A stretch of 64,000 nt of DNA, from the NCBI GenBank assembly GCA_035236585.1, contig CP141128.1, forward strand, positions 37,864,684 through 37,928,683, read 5' to 3'. Origin of the DNA: Warburgia ugandensis (lineage: Eukaryota; Streptophyta; Magnoliopsida; Canellales; Canellaceae). Shown piece by piece: positions 51,401-63,845 of this stretch. Within the stretch, counting starts at the first letter, position 1. Every line of letters starts with the position of its first letter. The notes beneath the pieces are model-generated. The model was not told the DNA's origin and did no database searches. It saw nothing but the letters and a program-made list of their open reading frames with translations. Made by a program: the position numbers and the translations under genes.

Positions 51401-51540
51401 CAATTAGAAGTTCATGTTTCAACCTATACTTCGACTCATTCTTAGCCCTTTGATTCTCCATTTTCTAATCAAAGGTCAGGCTTTCAAACTTGCCTAAGAA
51501 TTCATAAAAATAAGGTGCCTAGTCCTACTATTCTAGTCCA
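48467..51540 (-). repeat. 5' LTR of element D (right copy, uninterrupted)
   Basis: On the + strand this 3.1 kb LTR runs from TGTGGTGACCCACATTTTTT to CTATTCTAGTCCA. It matches the left copy in four blocks and serves as the empty-site reference for the insertions there. No coding region is present; the shared non-coding landmark AACACAATGCATAATA lies near 50665. Confidence 0.87.
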
Positions 51541-52110
51541 TCTTCTTCTAAACTTCCTTAAGATTTCTCTCTAAAATAGAAGCCAACTCTATAGTTTTAG
51601 CATTAAGCTATGAGAATTTTCTTCTTCAACCCAAAATTTAGTCAATGAGAAAACTTCTATGCTATGTGCAATTTAGTAGGATATACCTCAAGAGTAAATC
51701 TTATCAATTTTACAAACTTAGTTTCTTATTCTTCCATTGTCATGTTTCCTTGAAGTATGTTCAGGAACTCGCCTCCTTTGCTTCAACAACATGTGAGGGA
51801 TTGGATCTCCTCAACATAGAAATAGTTACACCTCACCATAGGCCACCAATATAAAGCTTCTCTAGTTAGTACAAAGATGGCTACTACCACTTGCCTATCT
51901 TTTAGCACCTTCATGGCTTGAAAAATCTTTTCTATTTCATATAACCAAGTTCCTATTGCTTCATGCCCTTCATCTCTAGCAAACTTAAGAGTTATCTTCT
52001 GGAATTGTTCCAATAAGGTATTTTTCATTGATACTGTGTCTACTATCCTAGTATCCTCTAACATCTCCCTTCCCTGTCTAGGAGTCTATAGGTATTACTT
52101 CACCCTTTGT
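51541..52110 (-). pseudogene. Extra gag piece directly outside the 5' LTR of element D
   Basis: On the - strand this stretch is gag of the D family: FARDEGHEAIGTWLYEIEK, then MKVLKDRQVVVAIF and LTREALYWW, and further on sequence matching 47570-47800. It is colinear with the N-terminal and middle part of D gag (48190-47560) and stops at the LTR boundary without zinc knuckle, protease or RT. A gag upstream of the 5' LTR is out of place for one simple element. It could be left from a second D copy sharing an LTR by recombination, or from an older insertion. The + strand reading of element A resumes just beyond it. Confidence 0.8.
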
Positions 52111-52129
52111 AGAGCACTAGTGTCTTGAC

Positions 52130-53944
52130 CTTGCCCACAATGTAAGAAGTTTCATCCAAGAATCTTTTGCTCCATCCGGTTTTAAATGCTTCAGTTGTGG
52201 AAAGACAAGGCACACTGCTAAGTACTACTTAAGAGAAGAAGGAAGGAGAAAATCAAGGAGAGTAGCTTCCAAGAGGCCATGAGTATGTTTTTGCCAATGA
52301 TAGTGGACAAGCACAAGCTTCCAGTACTATGGTGGAAGGTACACTACATCTCCATGACATGCTTGCTAAAGTATTATTTGATCTCAGTTCTACTCATTTT
52401 TCTATTTAAAATGACTTTGTGTCATGTATAATTAGTCTAGTCCAAAACTTAGAAATTTGTTTGGAAGTTATGACTCCATTGGGTGAGTCTCTATATGCAC
52501 AATGATTTCTCCAAAATGTACTAATAGTGATACAAAATAGGTAAATGGATGCCAGCTTTATTCTCCTAACATGATAGACTTTGACGTTATTCTAGGAATG
52601 GGTTGATTAGCCTTATATTGGGCAAAGGTGAATTTCCATAAGAAAAAAGTTATGTTCAACATACAAGGAGAAGTAGTGATCTCTTTTCGTGGAAGATAGA
52701 ATTACACAAGGGTGTGTATAATTTCAGCATTCAAGTCAACTAAATGTATTGTCAAGGGATGTTAGGTCTTCTTAGGTAAAGTTGAGGTTGTTGAGGTTGA
52801 TAAGCTTAAGTTGCAAGAGATGGTGGTGGTATAGGAATTCCCATATGTATTTCTGAAGGAGTTATGAGGACTACCTATGCATGAGATATATTTTAATATT
52901 GACTTTATACTGGACATGGCTCCTATATCCAAGGTATCATATAGGATGGCTATTCCTAAATTGAAGGAGCAGTTGTAGGAATTACTGGATAAAAGGTTCA
53001 TCAAACTTAGTGTGTCACCATGGGGAACATTGGTACTCTTCATTAAAAAGAAGGATGGGTTTATGAGACTTTGTATCAACTACAGAATGCTTAATGGGGT
53101 CACTATCAAGAACAAATATCCTTTATCCCACATTTATGACTTATTTGATCAACTACAATCAGTTAAAGTGCTATCTACAATTGATTTGAGGTTCGAATAT
53201 CACCAGCTCAGAAGAAGACAACATTTACAACCAAATAAGGGCATTATGAGTTCCACGTTATGCCATTTGGTTGATGAATGTCCCATCCACTTTTATGGAT
53301 TTGATGAACATGGTGTTCAAGACCTTACTGGACAAATTTGTTATAGTGTTCTTGGATGACATTCTAGTTTACTCAAAGAATTATGAAGAACAATATAAGC
53401 ACTTGCACAAGGTATTAACACATTTAGAGAATAGTAGTTGTACACAAAGTTTAGCATGTGTGAATTATAGTTGAAAGAGGCTAACTTTTTAAGTCATATT
53501 ATTTCTAAGAATGTATTGTAGAAAGGTGAAGGCAATAGAAAAGTAGGCAACACCTAAGAGGTGATAGAGATACAGAGTTTCATAGGACTTTTAGGATACT
53601 ACATAGATTCATTGAAGGGTTCTCACTAATTGCCTTACCACTAATCAATCTAACATGGAAAGATGTGAAGTTCATATGTGAAGAAAGCTTCCAGGTATTG
53701 AAGAGGAAGCTAGCCATTACACCAATACTCACTTTCCCATTGGGTAGTGGAGGTTTTGTAGTCTACAGTGATGCTTTAGACAAAGAACTTGGATGCGTAT
53801 TGACACATAATGGGAAGGTAATTGCTTGTGTTAAATACCTGAAACAACATGGGATAACTTATTCAACCCATGACCTAGAGCGCACATTAATAGTCTTTGC
53901 CTTGAAAATATAGAGACACTATCTATATGGCGAGAAATTTGAGG
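52130..53944 (+). pseudogene. Element A pol remnant: zinc knuckle, protease, RT, RNase H, broken
   Basis: The gag zinc knuckle is at 52187-52225: CFSCGKTRHTAKYY, with the last Cys replaced by Tyr. A protease motif VLFDLSSTHFSI lies near 52370. RT starts near 52900 and is clear at 53012-53260: [37 protein letters not shown] and [16 protein letters not shown]. After a frameshift near 53265 it continues with [20 protein letters not shown] and the active site FLDDILVYS near 53350. RNase H (53665-53944) has VVYSDALDKELGCVL and ITYSTHDLERTLIVFALKI, ending at HYLYGEKFEV, where LTR A begins. The integrase and chromodomain are absent. The sequence is Tekay-like, as in element D. Confidence 0.88.
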
Positions 53945-54200
53945 TGTTACACATATATCCTTGCTAGAAAATTTTATCCTGATCTACTATGAGCAATGTA
54001 ATATGCATATTGTTAAGAAAGTGTACATTTATAACTAGATTGATCTGATACTTACAAAATAACATGTGCATGGCTGTAGTACTTTTGGTGATTTAAATAG
54101 ATTGATCTAATACTTACAAAATAGCATGAGCATGACCTTGGATGCCTTCTAAGATGTCTAAGTATACTAATGGCATAAAATTAAGATGATAAACATGGAA

Positions 54201-57157
54201 TGACAGGTAATAAGTTTCTAATTTTACATAAAAAATCACCAAATTAGTTATCTATGTGTTATAACTTATAGGGATAAATTAGGGTTTTTGACCAAAATTG
54301 GTAACACATGCATTGTTGACTTAATGACTAAAAAATTTGACATTTAGTAGGTTCAAATGCTAATCCAAAGGTAAGCATGTGATTAAGCATATTTTTCTAA
54401 AATTTAATTAGAGTTTTTAACTTCTTATACGAAGAAAAATGGTGATCCGATGGCCATGCTCGAACAAGAAGAAATTGAAGATCATGATCAAAAGATCAAG
54501 TCAAGACCTACAAATCATCAATCCAAAGTGACATCAAGGTTCAAGATTATCTTTAGAACAAGCAATGGATGCAATTGGAGAAGCCAAAGGTGGCCAAAGT
54601 GGGCCAATGTACAAGCCACTCAAAGTCCACCACTTTTGTATGAGTTTCACTTAAGCCACATAGCCATATTCAAGCCATGAACAAGATGACAATTTAGGAA
54701 GCCAATAACTACCAAAGCCAAGGATTTAAGCCATCAAGCTAAGCCAAGAAATCCATCTAAGACAGCCCACAAAGCCAAGCAAATGGAGATCTCAAAATGA
54801 GCCATCAAAGTCACATGAGTCAAGCTAAATGGAAGGCTATGATAGAAGAAGAATCCAAAGAATTATTATTTGAATTTATGGGAATATTTTGAAGAGAATT
54901 CAGGAAAATTTCACTAGGATAAGGTAGAATGTAGACCAATAAGAAGATATCTCTTCATTTCTTTTATATTTTTCCATGTTTGTCCCACTTTTTTTCTCAC
55001 TTTTCACCGCATCACTAAATTTCACTTTCCATTCAAGAGTCCTATCTTTCTAAGACTCTCCCACCTTTCTAAACTACCATTCCAACCACCCAACCAATCC
55101 CCACTTCCTAGGAAACCACCTAGCCACTCATCTCTCCCCACCTTATCCCTACTTTATCTTCTTCCTATCCCTCAGTTTCCTCCCATATTGTCTTCTAAAC
55201 TCATAGTGTTTCATGTAGAACACCGCCAAGGGAGGGAGTTCCATGTGAAACTCCTACAAATTAGGAGTTTCCCTCCCCTCCTTACCTCATCCATCTACTA
55301 TTTTCCATATTTCTCCTTAGCCTACCCAATCATCATGCATTTTTACTCTCCACCTCACCCTCTCTCTCTTACCTTATCCAACCAACCAACTTGCCATAAT
55401 CCAAAGGAGTTCCAATGATTTTAGCAAGGGGGAGATGCCTCCGCCTAAAAAGGTGGCATCTCCCACTTTCAAGCATTCCAACATTAGCTCCTTTGTTTCA
55501 TCTTTGGTAAAAAAACCCTAAGTGGACTCTTATCCTAGCCATCCAATCCTTTTTCCATTTCACCTCTGTCACACCTTCTCTTTAAGTCACTTAGGAAACT
55601 CCATAAATCAAAGAAATAAACACCCCAAAGAGGAGTTAAGGTATAGACTCTCAGAGAAGGGGAGAACACCCCCTCTACTAAAGTAGTTCTCCACCCTTCT
55701 TCCCTTCTAAGTACCCCAATGTTTCCTCCCTTGTGCTGCCATCTCTTTTAGCCCTTTCGTGCCTCTTCTCCTTTGGGTTTGATCTTTATTTGATGTCCTC
55801 TAAGTTTCATGTTAGTCTTTCCTTCAATTCCTCTATGGTTTGCTTAAGTTTATTGCTTTACATGTTCCTTGATTCCATACTTATTTAATCTTATTCATTG
55901 CCATTTGCCTCTTTAATTTTAGTTCTATAACCCTTAATCTAATCTAAGACTACAGTTCCCTTGTAGTGATTGCCAAGAGAGTGTAGTTATTAGATTAAGT
56001 GTCTTGCATGTGATCTTTCTTTAATTCTTGTCCAATCCCTCTTTTCTCATTGTTTCCCCTTACTTTCTTGTGGATTTTCTCTTGATTTTGATGCATGCTT
56101 ATTAATAATTGATGTTGGAGCATTGACGAAGGCTTAGCTTGCAATTTTGGGTTGATTAAGATCAAGTGGAATCATTGTAATAGGAATTAATTTTCAGATT
56201 TGGATTACATGTATTGTGGGCATTATGTTGATGGATTCTAATGTGATTCAATGAAGTTAATTTGAGTTTTCAATTCATATGTGTCCAGTAGTTAATATCT
56301 TAATTCTTGAATGTTTGCTTGCATTAGAGTTACTTAATTCTATATTTTTCATGTCTCATTGATTGAATGATTGATATAGCATGCTGCTGGAATTTTTGTT
56401 TTTGGTTCACTATGTTTAATTTCCAGCACCATACACTTCATGTTTGCTTGATTTTTCAGAAACCCAATTGATTGTTAGATTGCTTCTTTAATGCTTGACT
56501 AAGACTGCATGCTTTAGGTTTTCAAAGTAGTTAATTAAATTCATTCCTGCACAATAAATCATGCCTACCCTTCCATGGTCATATGCATGATATTTGGGTA
56601 GTTTGCCTTCCTTTGATTGATTAGTAATTGCTTTCATTAGTTTTATTATTTAGTTTTAGTTTAGTTTAAATTATATTGTTAACTAGTTTGTATCTTGATT
56701 AGTTTTTAATTCTTAGTTTAGGAAAGTAATTTATTTTTTCATAGTTGCTAAATCTCATGTTTAGAAAGCTAATTTTTGGAAAGTCATGAATTTTTTGTTT
56801 AGTTTTCTTATAATTGCATGATTTAGGAAAGTTGTTAAATTTCATTTTTAGGAAGTGTTCAAATTAGGAAAGTCATAAATTTTGAATTTTTATTTTGGAC
56901 ATTTTTACTTTTAGAAAGTGTCTTTTAGGAAAGTTGTTAACTTTAGCTTGTTTTGATTTTGGCATAATTCCAAATTTCATGTGTTAGTTTTTTATTTTTA
57001 GTTTCAAAAAGATCTCCTTGGTTTGGTGGGGTTAGATAATTTAAGTAGGGACCATTAATATTACATCCATTTGATTCCTCATGGGATTGACCTCCTCACA
57101 TGAATTACTACATTTGATTTGTGCGCTTGCAAGTTTTAACTTAAAATGATAATAATA
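54201..57157 (+). mobile_element. LTR of family B, probably solo, in the 3' LTR of A
   Basis: It starts TGACAGGTAATAAGTTTC and shows the family B order: ATCACCAAATTAG, GGTGATCCGATGG, a long region of plant-like leader sequence, the TTAGGAAAGT array, CTCATGGGATTGACCT and TTTGTGCGCTTGCAAG near 57117. It is flanked on both sides by LTR A sequence with no internal domain, so it looks like a solo LTR. The right end is fuzzy (57145-57160) and no clean target duplication could be fixed. Short open frames at 54450-54680 and 55188-55418 have no family features. Confidence 0.8.
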
Positions 57158-57252
57158 GGAGCCATTTATCAAATTAAATATTAAAGCCTTATGATTTGGG
57201 ATCCTATGTATGATCATAGAAATTTTGTAACTAAATTCACACCAAAATTACT

Positions 57253-57392
57253 ATGCTCATGGTTGATTTCTCATGGTGATAACAGAATGGCTTGGATGTG
57301 TGCACATGAGTTGGTCTATGCACAACACATTTGAACCATTGTTATCTTGCTAAATGGGTTTGTTATCACCATGAGAAATCAACCACGCGCAT
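57253..57392. repeat. Inverted repeat with 25-bp perfect arms
   Basis: Bases 57260-57284 are repeated as perfect complement at 57361-57385; the match extends to about 32 bp with two mismatches. In the 5' LTR A the left arm has its counterpart near 20690 but the right arm has none; instead about 400 bp are missing here. Confidence 0.93.
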
Positions 57393-60300
57393 ATTGGAAA
57401 GTAAGATTGATAACATGAGATGTTTTGATGGCCAAGTTGCATATTAGAAATGCAAATTATATTAAGTCAAAGATGGTTGCTAAATATGGGTTTGAAAGTC
57501 TCTAAAATGAGATGTTTCTCTAAATGTGTTTTTGAAAAGTTTTGGTATGCCAACTAAGACCACAGGAATTAGTTTTTGAAAAAGAATTGATTTACAAATC
57601 ATATTTGATGATATTTTGAGATGAAATATTGGGTATATTGATGCCTTGGATGTGTATTTTTTGTAGGCTAAATTGCCTAATGGTGACTATGCTAAGGCGT
57701 TGTATGGGTTAGTGTCCTAGCCCTTGGCCACTAAGGTTGGAAGTTATCCAATGCCAAAAAGTGGCAATGTACTTAACTAGTGGTAGAGACAACTATAGAT
57801 GACTCAAGACACCCTTTAGTGGTGGACCATAGGCCCCATGAGGATGGGATCAAAGTCCCTCGTGGATACTAGCGAGCACATGATTTAGTGATCTGGTTGT
57901 GAGCATAATGATTGGTGTAGTTTTAATTAAACTCACAAATGCACGAATCAATGTAGTATTTTCACACAAGTGAGGTTGATCCCACGAGGAGTGAACTATT
58001 GTGATGCTTGTGATTCTTACTTTAAACTATCTAACCTAGTCAAAATTCAAGTGAATTTTTTTTTTTTTTTTTTTTCTAAACTACTCATGGAAATTAGAAC
58101 ATGAAATTAAAAACTAATTAAAAACAAGAAATGAAAACTAAGCAAAAATAAGAAATATGCTAAGTGGATAACTTTCCTAAAACATGCACTTTCTAAGACT
58201 AAAACTTTCCTAAATTAAAAACTTCTAATTTTATGACTTTCCTAAAATCAAAATTTCCTAAAATGCAATTTAGAAACTTTCCTAAACTCAACTAACCTAA
58301 TGGAAACATGTATTAACAAACTACTTTCCTAATTATGCAAAACTAAGAAAAGTAAGCAACCAAATCAACTATTTTAACAAGTATGGCAAATTTGATTACC
58401 TTCCAACTAATTAAGATGTAAAATAATGGAATCTAACTAAAACCAACAAGTGAATTAAGGAAAAGATTACTACTAACAAACAATGAAAGGAAAACTACAC
58501 AAGTATCACGTACGTAACCTAGGAATGGTATGCATGAGTCATTGGATATAAGTGGATCAAAGCAACTCTATTGAAAACCTAAGCATGCAATTCTACTTCT
58601 AACATTAACTAAGCTACCTAGCAATCTAATTGGGCTTTGGAAAAGTTTAGTGAACAAGATTGTATAGTGCTGGAAATTGACATACACCATTCATGCAAAG
58701 AAATTCCAAAAGTAATGTGATTGAAACATTCAATACTTATAACATGTATAACATGTAATTAATCACTTCTAATTCATTCAAACATTCAAGAACAAAGTTA
58801 ACTTACTGATAGACACAAACATGAATTGAAAATTCCACTAATTTCATTAAATCACATCCAAAAAGTCATCAACATAATACTCCATATATGTAATCCAATT
58901 CTGAAACTTAAATGCTATTACAATGGTGTTCACTTAATCTAAATCACTCCTAAATTACAAGCCAAACCCTTCTTTAATTGTTCCAATGTTGACTCTTGAG
59001 CAAGTATACTTGAAATCAAGGGGGAACCTATGCAAAACTATGGCAACAATCAATGCAACTTAAGCAACCAAATCTAGAAATTCAAGAGGGCTAAAATAGA
59101 AATAAGATGCAATGGAAGCTAAGGAACAAAATGAGATTCAAGATGACTTCCCTTGGATGTCACTCCAAGGGAAAACCAGACTTGAATATTATTTTAAAAT
59201 CAAGGAAATCTAAAGGGAAACAAAGCAAAAGATGGCATGAAAAGAAGAAATTCTAGCAAAGGCTAACCAATCTTCAAAGATGAATAAAAAACCTCACAAA
59301 TCCTAGGATGAACATTTGAGGAATAAGCATGAACCTTGTGTGATGACCCGGGTTTTCTCATGCATTTTTAAATGCAATATCTAATTCCTAAGGCCGGATG
59401 CATCCCTATTTGAAAACCATTTTATAAAAACCATGCAATGCAGCAGAAAATCTTTAGTTTTAAACTCATTTTGAAAACCCCGAGTGTCATTTGCTTTCAC
59501 AACAACCAAAGTAGTTTTTTTTTTTTTTTTGAAAAACTTTAGAAATCATAAATGTTTTCCCCAGGTCTATCCAGTCACAGCTCACAGCCCAACTGTAAAT
59601 AAATACAAACACATGTCCAAAGGGTAGAGTGTTTACCTACAGGTATGATTGTCTCGTTTTGATTTACTTGCTCGTAGCACTAACATAGGCGTCCTCTACT
59701 CGTGAATGGAGCTATCCTGAAAAATGTTAAGGATTGGGTAAGTATATACTATACTCAGTAGGAGTCTATCACTACTAGTTTTACAATGCATGCTGTGTTT
59801 AAAATCATATGCTCTTTAAAACATGTGCATATTCGAACAATCATGTTCAATATCGATAATAAAAACCATTGTCAAATTGGAATACTGACAACTTAAAGAA
59901 TCGCATAATCCAAGTCAAAAGTATCATATATGTATCATAAACATAATGATATGCATAAGATGCTCAACTAAATCCAACTCATGGATATTTGGTATGGTCG
60001 ACCAACCTCATGTCATGCCATATGCAATGCAAGTAAATCCTCAAACCATAGGGCCCAACTATGCCCACGACCTCGCTGCCGTGTGGTCCCCGGGTACCTA
60101 GGGACACAGGGTCATATGCCTCCATGGAACATATGACACTTATTTGTTGTAAATTATGCAATTTATGAAATCGGTTGCAAAACATGCATGCAATGCATAA
60201 AATATGCTCATGCTAGTCTCGCATTCAAAGTCATAACCCTACCTAGAAGTTTGATAGCCTAGAAGCCTGCCAGCCTAGAAGCCTGTCAGCTCTCTTTGGC

Positions 60301-60384
60301 CCGCCCTCATCAGCCCACCCTCATTAGCCTGCCCTCATCAGCCTGCCCTCATCGGCCCGCCCTCATCAGCCCGCCCTCATCGGC
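60301..60384 (+). repeat. 14-bp GC-rich minisatellite, 6 units
   Basis: Six direct units approximate CCGCCCTCATCAGC with one to three changes each. Just before it, AGCCTAGAAGCCTG is repeated at about 60255-60285. The array is absent from the other C copy at the equivalent place (near 24570), so it arose in this lineage. Confidence 0.92.
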
Positions 60385-61025
60385 CAAGGCTACACTTATC
60401 ATGCGGACAAAAACCTCTTTTTTCAAAACCTATCCTCTTTGGGTCCCTCACAATTGCCTAGCCCTCAGAACTGCCTACCCAGCATCTTTTGGGCACTCCA
60501 GCGTCTTTTGGTAACCCTCAAGGACATGCAATTTTTACAAAAACTCAATGCTCACAAATCATGCAATATATGCAATTGTTTGCAAAGCATGTTTATGCAT
60601 AAAGTATTTGTCATATGCATGCTGAAGTCATTTATAAAATTAAGTCATACTAAACAAGTCATATAACTTAAACTTAAAACATGCATTTTCAAAACAATCA
60701 TAGGTTCTTTTTTTAAAAAGGTCTAGTAGTGATAGAGCACCTACCTCGAAGTCTCCTAGAGTCGCATCCTTCATCACTCAACCCATCCCTAGGTCTCATT
60801 TATAAACTCCTGGATATGAATGGATCCAAGGAGTCCTTATCAATTTCAATCTATTTAGATATTAGATTGCTAAATCTTCCTTTTAGGGTCCATGGTCCTT
60901 GCTTAATTCATTGTCAAGCTAGATCCTATGATGTGGATCTACTATTTAATGGTTAACTCTGTAAATTGTCCTCTGGTCCTAACTTTATAGTCTCATTAGG
61001 TCTGCGTGTCCCAGTTCCCAGGACA

Positions 61026-61225
61026 CCCATGCATCTTGGTTGAACCATGACTGCCTCACGTGCGTGCGCACCCAAAGGCCATGCCAGGGACCGCGTTTTG
61101 CATGGGCACATGCCTGCCCAAGTGACGCGCATCCTAGATGGCATCGCTCGAACACGCCTTTGGCATAGGTGAAATGCGCCTTAGCTCCCAGGCCGCCCAT
61201 GCGTCTCGGTCGAACCAGGACTGTG
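61026..61225 (+). repeat. Partial duplication in the GC-rich middle of LTR C
   Basis: CCCATGCATCTTGGTTGAAC near 61024 recurs as CCCATGCGTCTCGGTCGAAC near 61196, about 171 bases downstream, each followed by CANGACTG. It marks a local duplication that has diverged. Confidence 0.7.
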
Positions 61226-61719
61226 CTTGGGATGCACCGAGGACACGCCCATACACGGTCACGCGCCCCTGTGCCCAGTCGCGTGCCTGGGGTCCGTCCA
61301 TGGGCTCAGTCGGGTGTGCACCACGCACCATGCCCAGGATCGTCTCCTTCATTGGTCCGGTCCTAGGTCCTGCGATTTTCAGCCGAAAAATGCCAGATCT
61401 GGCCTATATCTGACCTAGGGAAGTGAAGCGAAGAGGAGGGGGAGCCTAGACGATGTCTGGCTTGATGGGTTGGCAGACCCATCGAGTCTGGGTTTGTTTT
61501 GTGCTTCCCAGCTAGAAAATTCCCAGATCCGGCGTGGATCTGGTCAAGGAAGAAGGGAATACAGAGGGGAGTCGTGAGGAGCTTACCTAGGTAAGTTTGG
61601 AGCGATGCCCACTTCCGGTGGTGGGGTTTCTTGACGCTGAAACCCTAGCTGCCGGAATCCTTCTTGAACTGTTGGAGAAAGTGGAGGATAAAGGGATGGC
61701 TGAGGAGGAGGTAAAAGGG

Positions 61720-61729
61720 CTTTTTATAG
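61720..61729 (-). promoter_or_regulatory. Probable TATA box of solo LTR C
   Basis: On the - strand CTATAAAAAG lies about 370 bases from the LTR sense start, matching the position of CTATAAATAG in the other C copy. Confidence 0.58.
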
Positions 61730-63839
61730 CCTTGCTATGTCGGTGCTGCCAATGGCGGTGGCAGAAACCTCTGGAAATAGGGTTTCTGGAGAAGTCTAGA
61801 GGAAGAAAATGATGGGGTTCCATTATCAAAATGCCCCTGCATTTTCTGTCTTTTTCATTTTTTTGTTTAAATTACAAAATTGCCCCTGATCTTTAAACGA
61901 CCGTAACTTCTTCATACGAGCTCCATTTTTGGCTTCTTTGAGGCGTTGGATTCCATTTTTCAAGTAGAATCTAATGGTACCAAGTTTCCTCACAAATTAT
62001 TTCATTTAGTATTTTAAATAAAGTAAAACATTTAACATAGTTTATTTCCTATAGAATGCCCAATTCAATAACGTAAAGTGCTCGGGGCATTACACCTTGG
62101 AAGGAAGTAGCAGCATCCAAAAGCATCACAAAACATCAAGAAAAAGGAGTACAAAGGCTAGAATGAAGTGGACATCTCCTTCCTAATGGAGGAGGGGTCC
62201 TTTAACAATGTGAGAAAAGAGTTCTCTTTTGCTTGGAATTTGGGCCAGTTTTATAAGGTTTTTCCTATTTTTCTTGGTTAACCTACTATTAAGGCATGGT
62301 GCAGATTAAAGAGGGTTAATTTGAATGTCTAGTATGGGGGAAAGAATGGCAATCAAATAGGAAAGTGGGGAGGAGTTAATGGGCTATCTTAAGGTAGGGG
62401 TTAGGTGGCAGACGCCCATTTTTTTAGGAAGGGACATCTCCCCCCTTCAAAAAAATCATTGAATATCCATTTTTTTGGAAAGTAGGTGTGAATGATATGG
62501 GAAAGGGATGGGAGGTGTTAGGTGGAGATACTTGGTTCGTTAGGACGTTTCCTAAGAGGTGGAAGGAGTGATAATTTTGGAAATTCGTAGTGAATCTTAA
62601 GTGTGAGGTAGAAATTAAGGAAAAAGTGGGGAAAAGTGAGAAAAATTCTAAAAATTAGTTTCTCTTATCCAATTTTTCCACATGCCCTCTTATTTTAATA
62701 TATTTTTTCTTAATTATCTTCAAAATAACTCGTAGATAACTCTCCTGAATCTCCTCCAATCCTAGTCTTCCACTTACGTTAGCTTGATAGCATAGATGGC
62801 TAGCTTTGAAGGCTTCATTGGCTAAGTTCATGGCTGGCTTAGGAAGCTTCCTTGGCTTGTTTTATTGGATTCAATCATTGGCTTGAGTGGCTTTATGGTT
62901 TGGCTTAAATTCCTTAGCTTGCCACCTCCTTTCATGGCTTATATGGCTAAGGTGGCTAATGTGGCTTCCATGCAAAAGTGGTGAGGATGCATGACTTACT
63001 TCATGTACCCACTTTAGCCATCCTTAGCTCCTTTAATCACATCCATTACTGGTTCTTAAGATGATCTTTCCCTTTGGTTTATGTTGAAGTGATAAATTTG
63101 AGGTTTTGACTTGATCTTTTGATCTTGATTTTCAATTTCATCCTAATCGATCTCAGCCATTGGATCAACATCTTACTTCCTACAAAAAAGTAAAAAATAC
63201 CTAAAAAAACATGATTAATTACATACTAACATTGGATTAGCTTCTAACCTACATAATAACAAACTTTTGCTTCATTAGGTAAAAAATGCATGTGTTATGA
63301 ATTTTGGTCAAAAACCTTAATTTAATGCTATAAGTTATAACACATGGACATTAATGAGGTGATTTTTATGCAAAATTCAATACTTATCAATGATCCCATG
63401 GGATTTATGTTTTGGTTCCTAGGCAAACAAAAGATGTTTCTACATAAGATGAACTGGGGCTCCATGTAAGATGAACCTAAGATGATTATTAGATGAGTAC
63501 TCATGACCAACTACGAACGTACTCGCCAAGGTGCCAAAGGGCATGAGATATATGTTGGTTGGAGTGCCGATGTCATTGTTTTAACTGAGCAATTATTTTG
63601 AATTTTTGATAATCATAATTTACATGTCTTATAAAATATGATTCTGTTAATGTAAATTAAAGATACATGGATAATTGTAAATGCCTATAAATGTGCAACT
63701 TGGAACAACTAAGTCAATATAGTCATAATATTTTATTGTATTAAGAAACATGAATTTCAAAGCACCTATATGCTGGATGTCATGATTTTTAAGTTTGTAG
63801 TCTAGATTTATCTATTGGTATGGAGTATACTCAACCTTC

Positions 63840-63845
63840 AATAAA
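63840..63845 (+). promoter_or_regulatory. Candidate polyadenylation signal AATAAA in the 3' LTR of A
   Basis: AATAAAACATGCAG is conserved with 22187-22192 in the 5' LTR. In a 3' LTR it would end the element's transcript. Confidence 0.42.

Larger units (their letters stand above)
59339..62094 (-). mobile_element. Solo LTR of family C inside solo LTR B
   Basis: It runs from TGTGATGACCCGGGTTTTC to GCTCGGGGCATTACA on the + strand and is flanked by a perfect 5-bp duplication CCTTG (59334-59338 and 62095-62099). It matches the copy at 23633-26251 over long stretches at both ends, while the GC-rich middle (about 60250-61600) differs. Length is 2756 bp. Open frames in the GC-rich middle have no recognisable domain. 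It is the youngest layer of this nest. Confidence 0.92.
57913..63389 (-). mobile_element. Solo LTR of family B (- strand), interrupted by solo LTR C
   Basis: On the + strand it runs from TGGTGTAGTTTTAATT to ATACTTATCA and is flanked by a perfect 5-bp duplication ATGAT (57908-57912 and 63390-63394). Read on the - strand it starts TGATAAGTATTGAATTTTGC and follows the family B order, for example GAAAATCAAGATCAAAAGAT near 63130. Without the inner element it is about 2.7 kb. No internal domain exists, so it is a solo LTR. A 20-base T run at 58056-58075 and the complement of the TTAGAAAGT array (58070-58330) lie at its sense 3' end. Confidence 0.9.

Noticed and set aside
61134..61418. Several overlapping open frames on both strands
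   Set aside because: They come from the high GC content of the LTR C middle, which makes stops rare; none shows a domain or conservation with the other copy.
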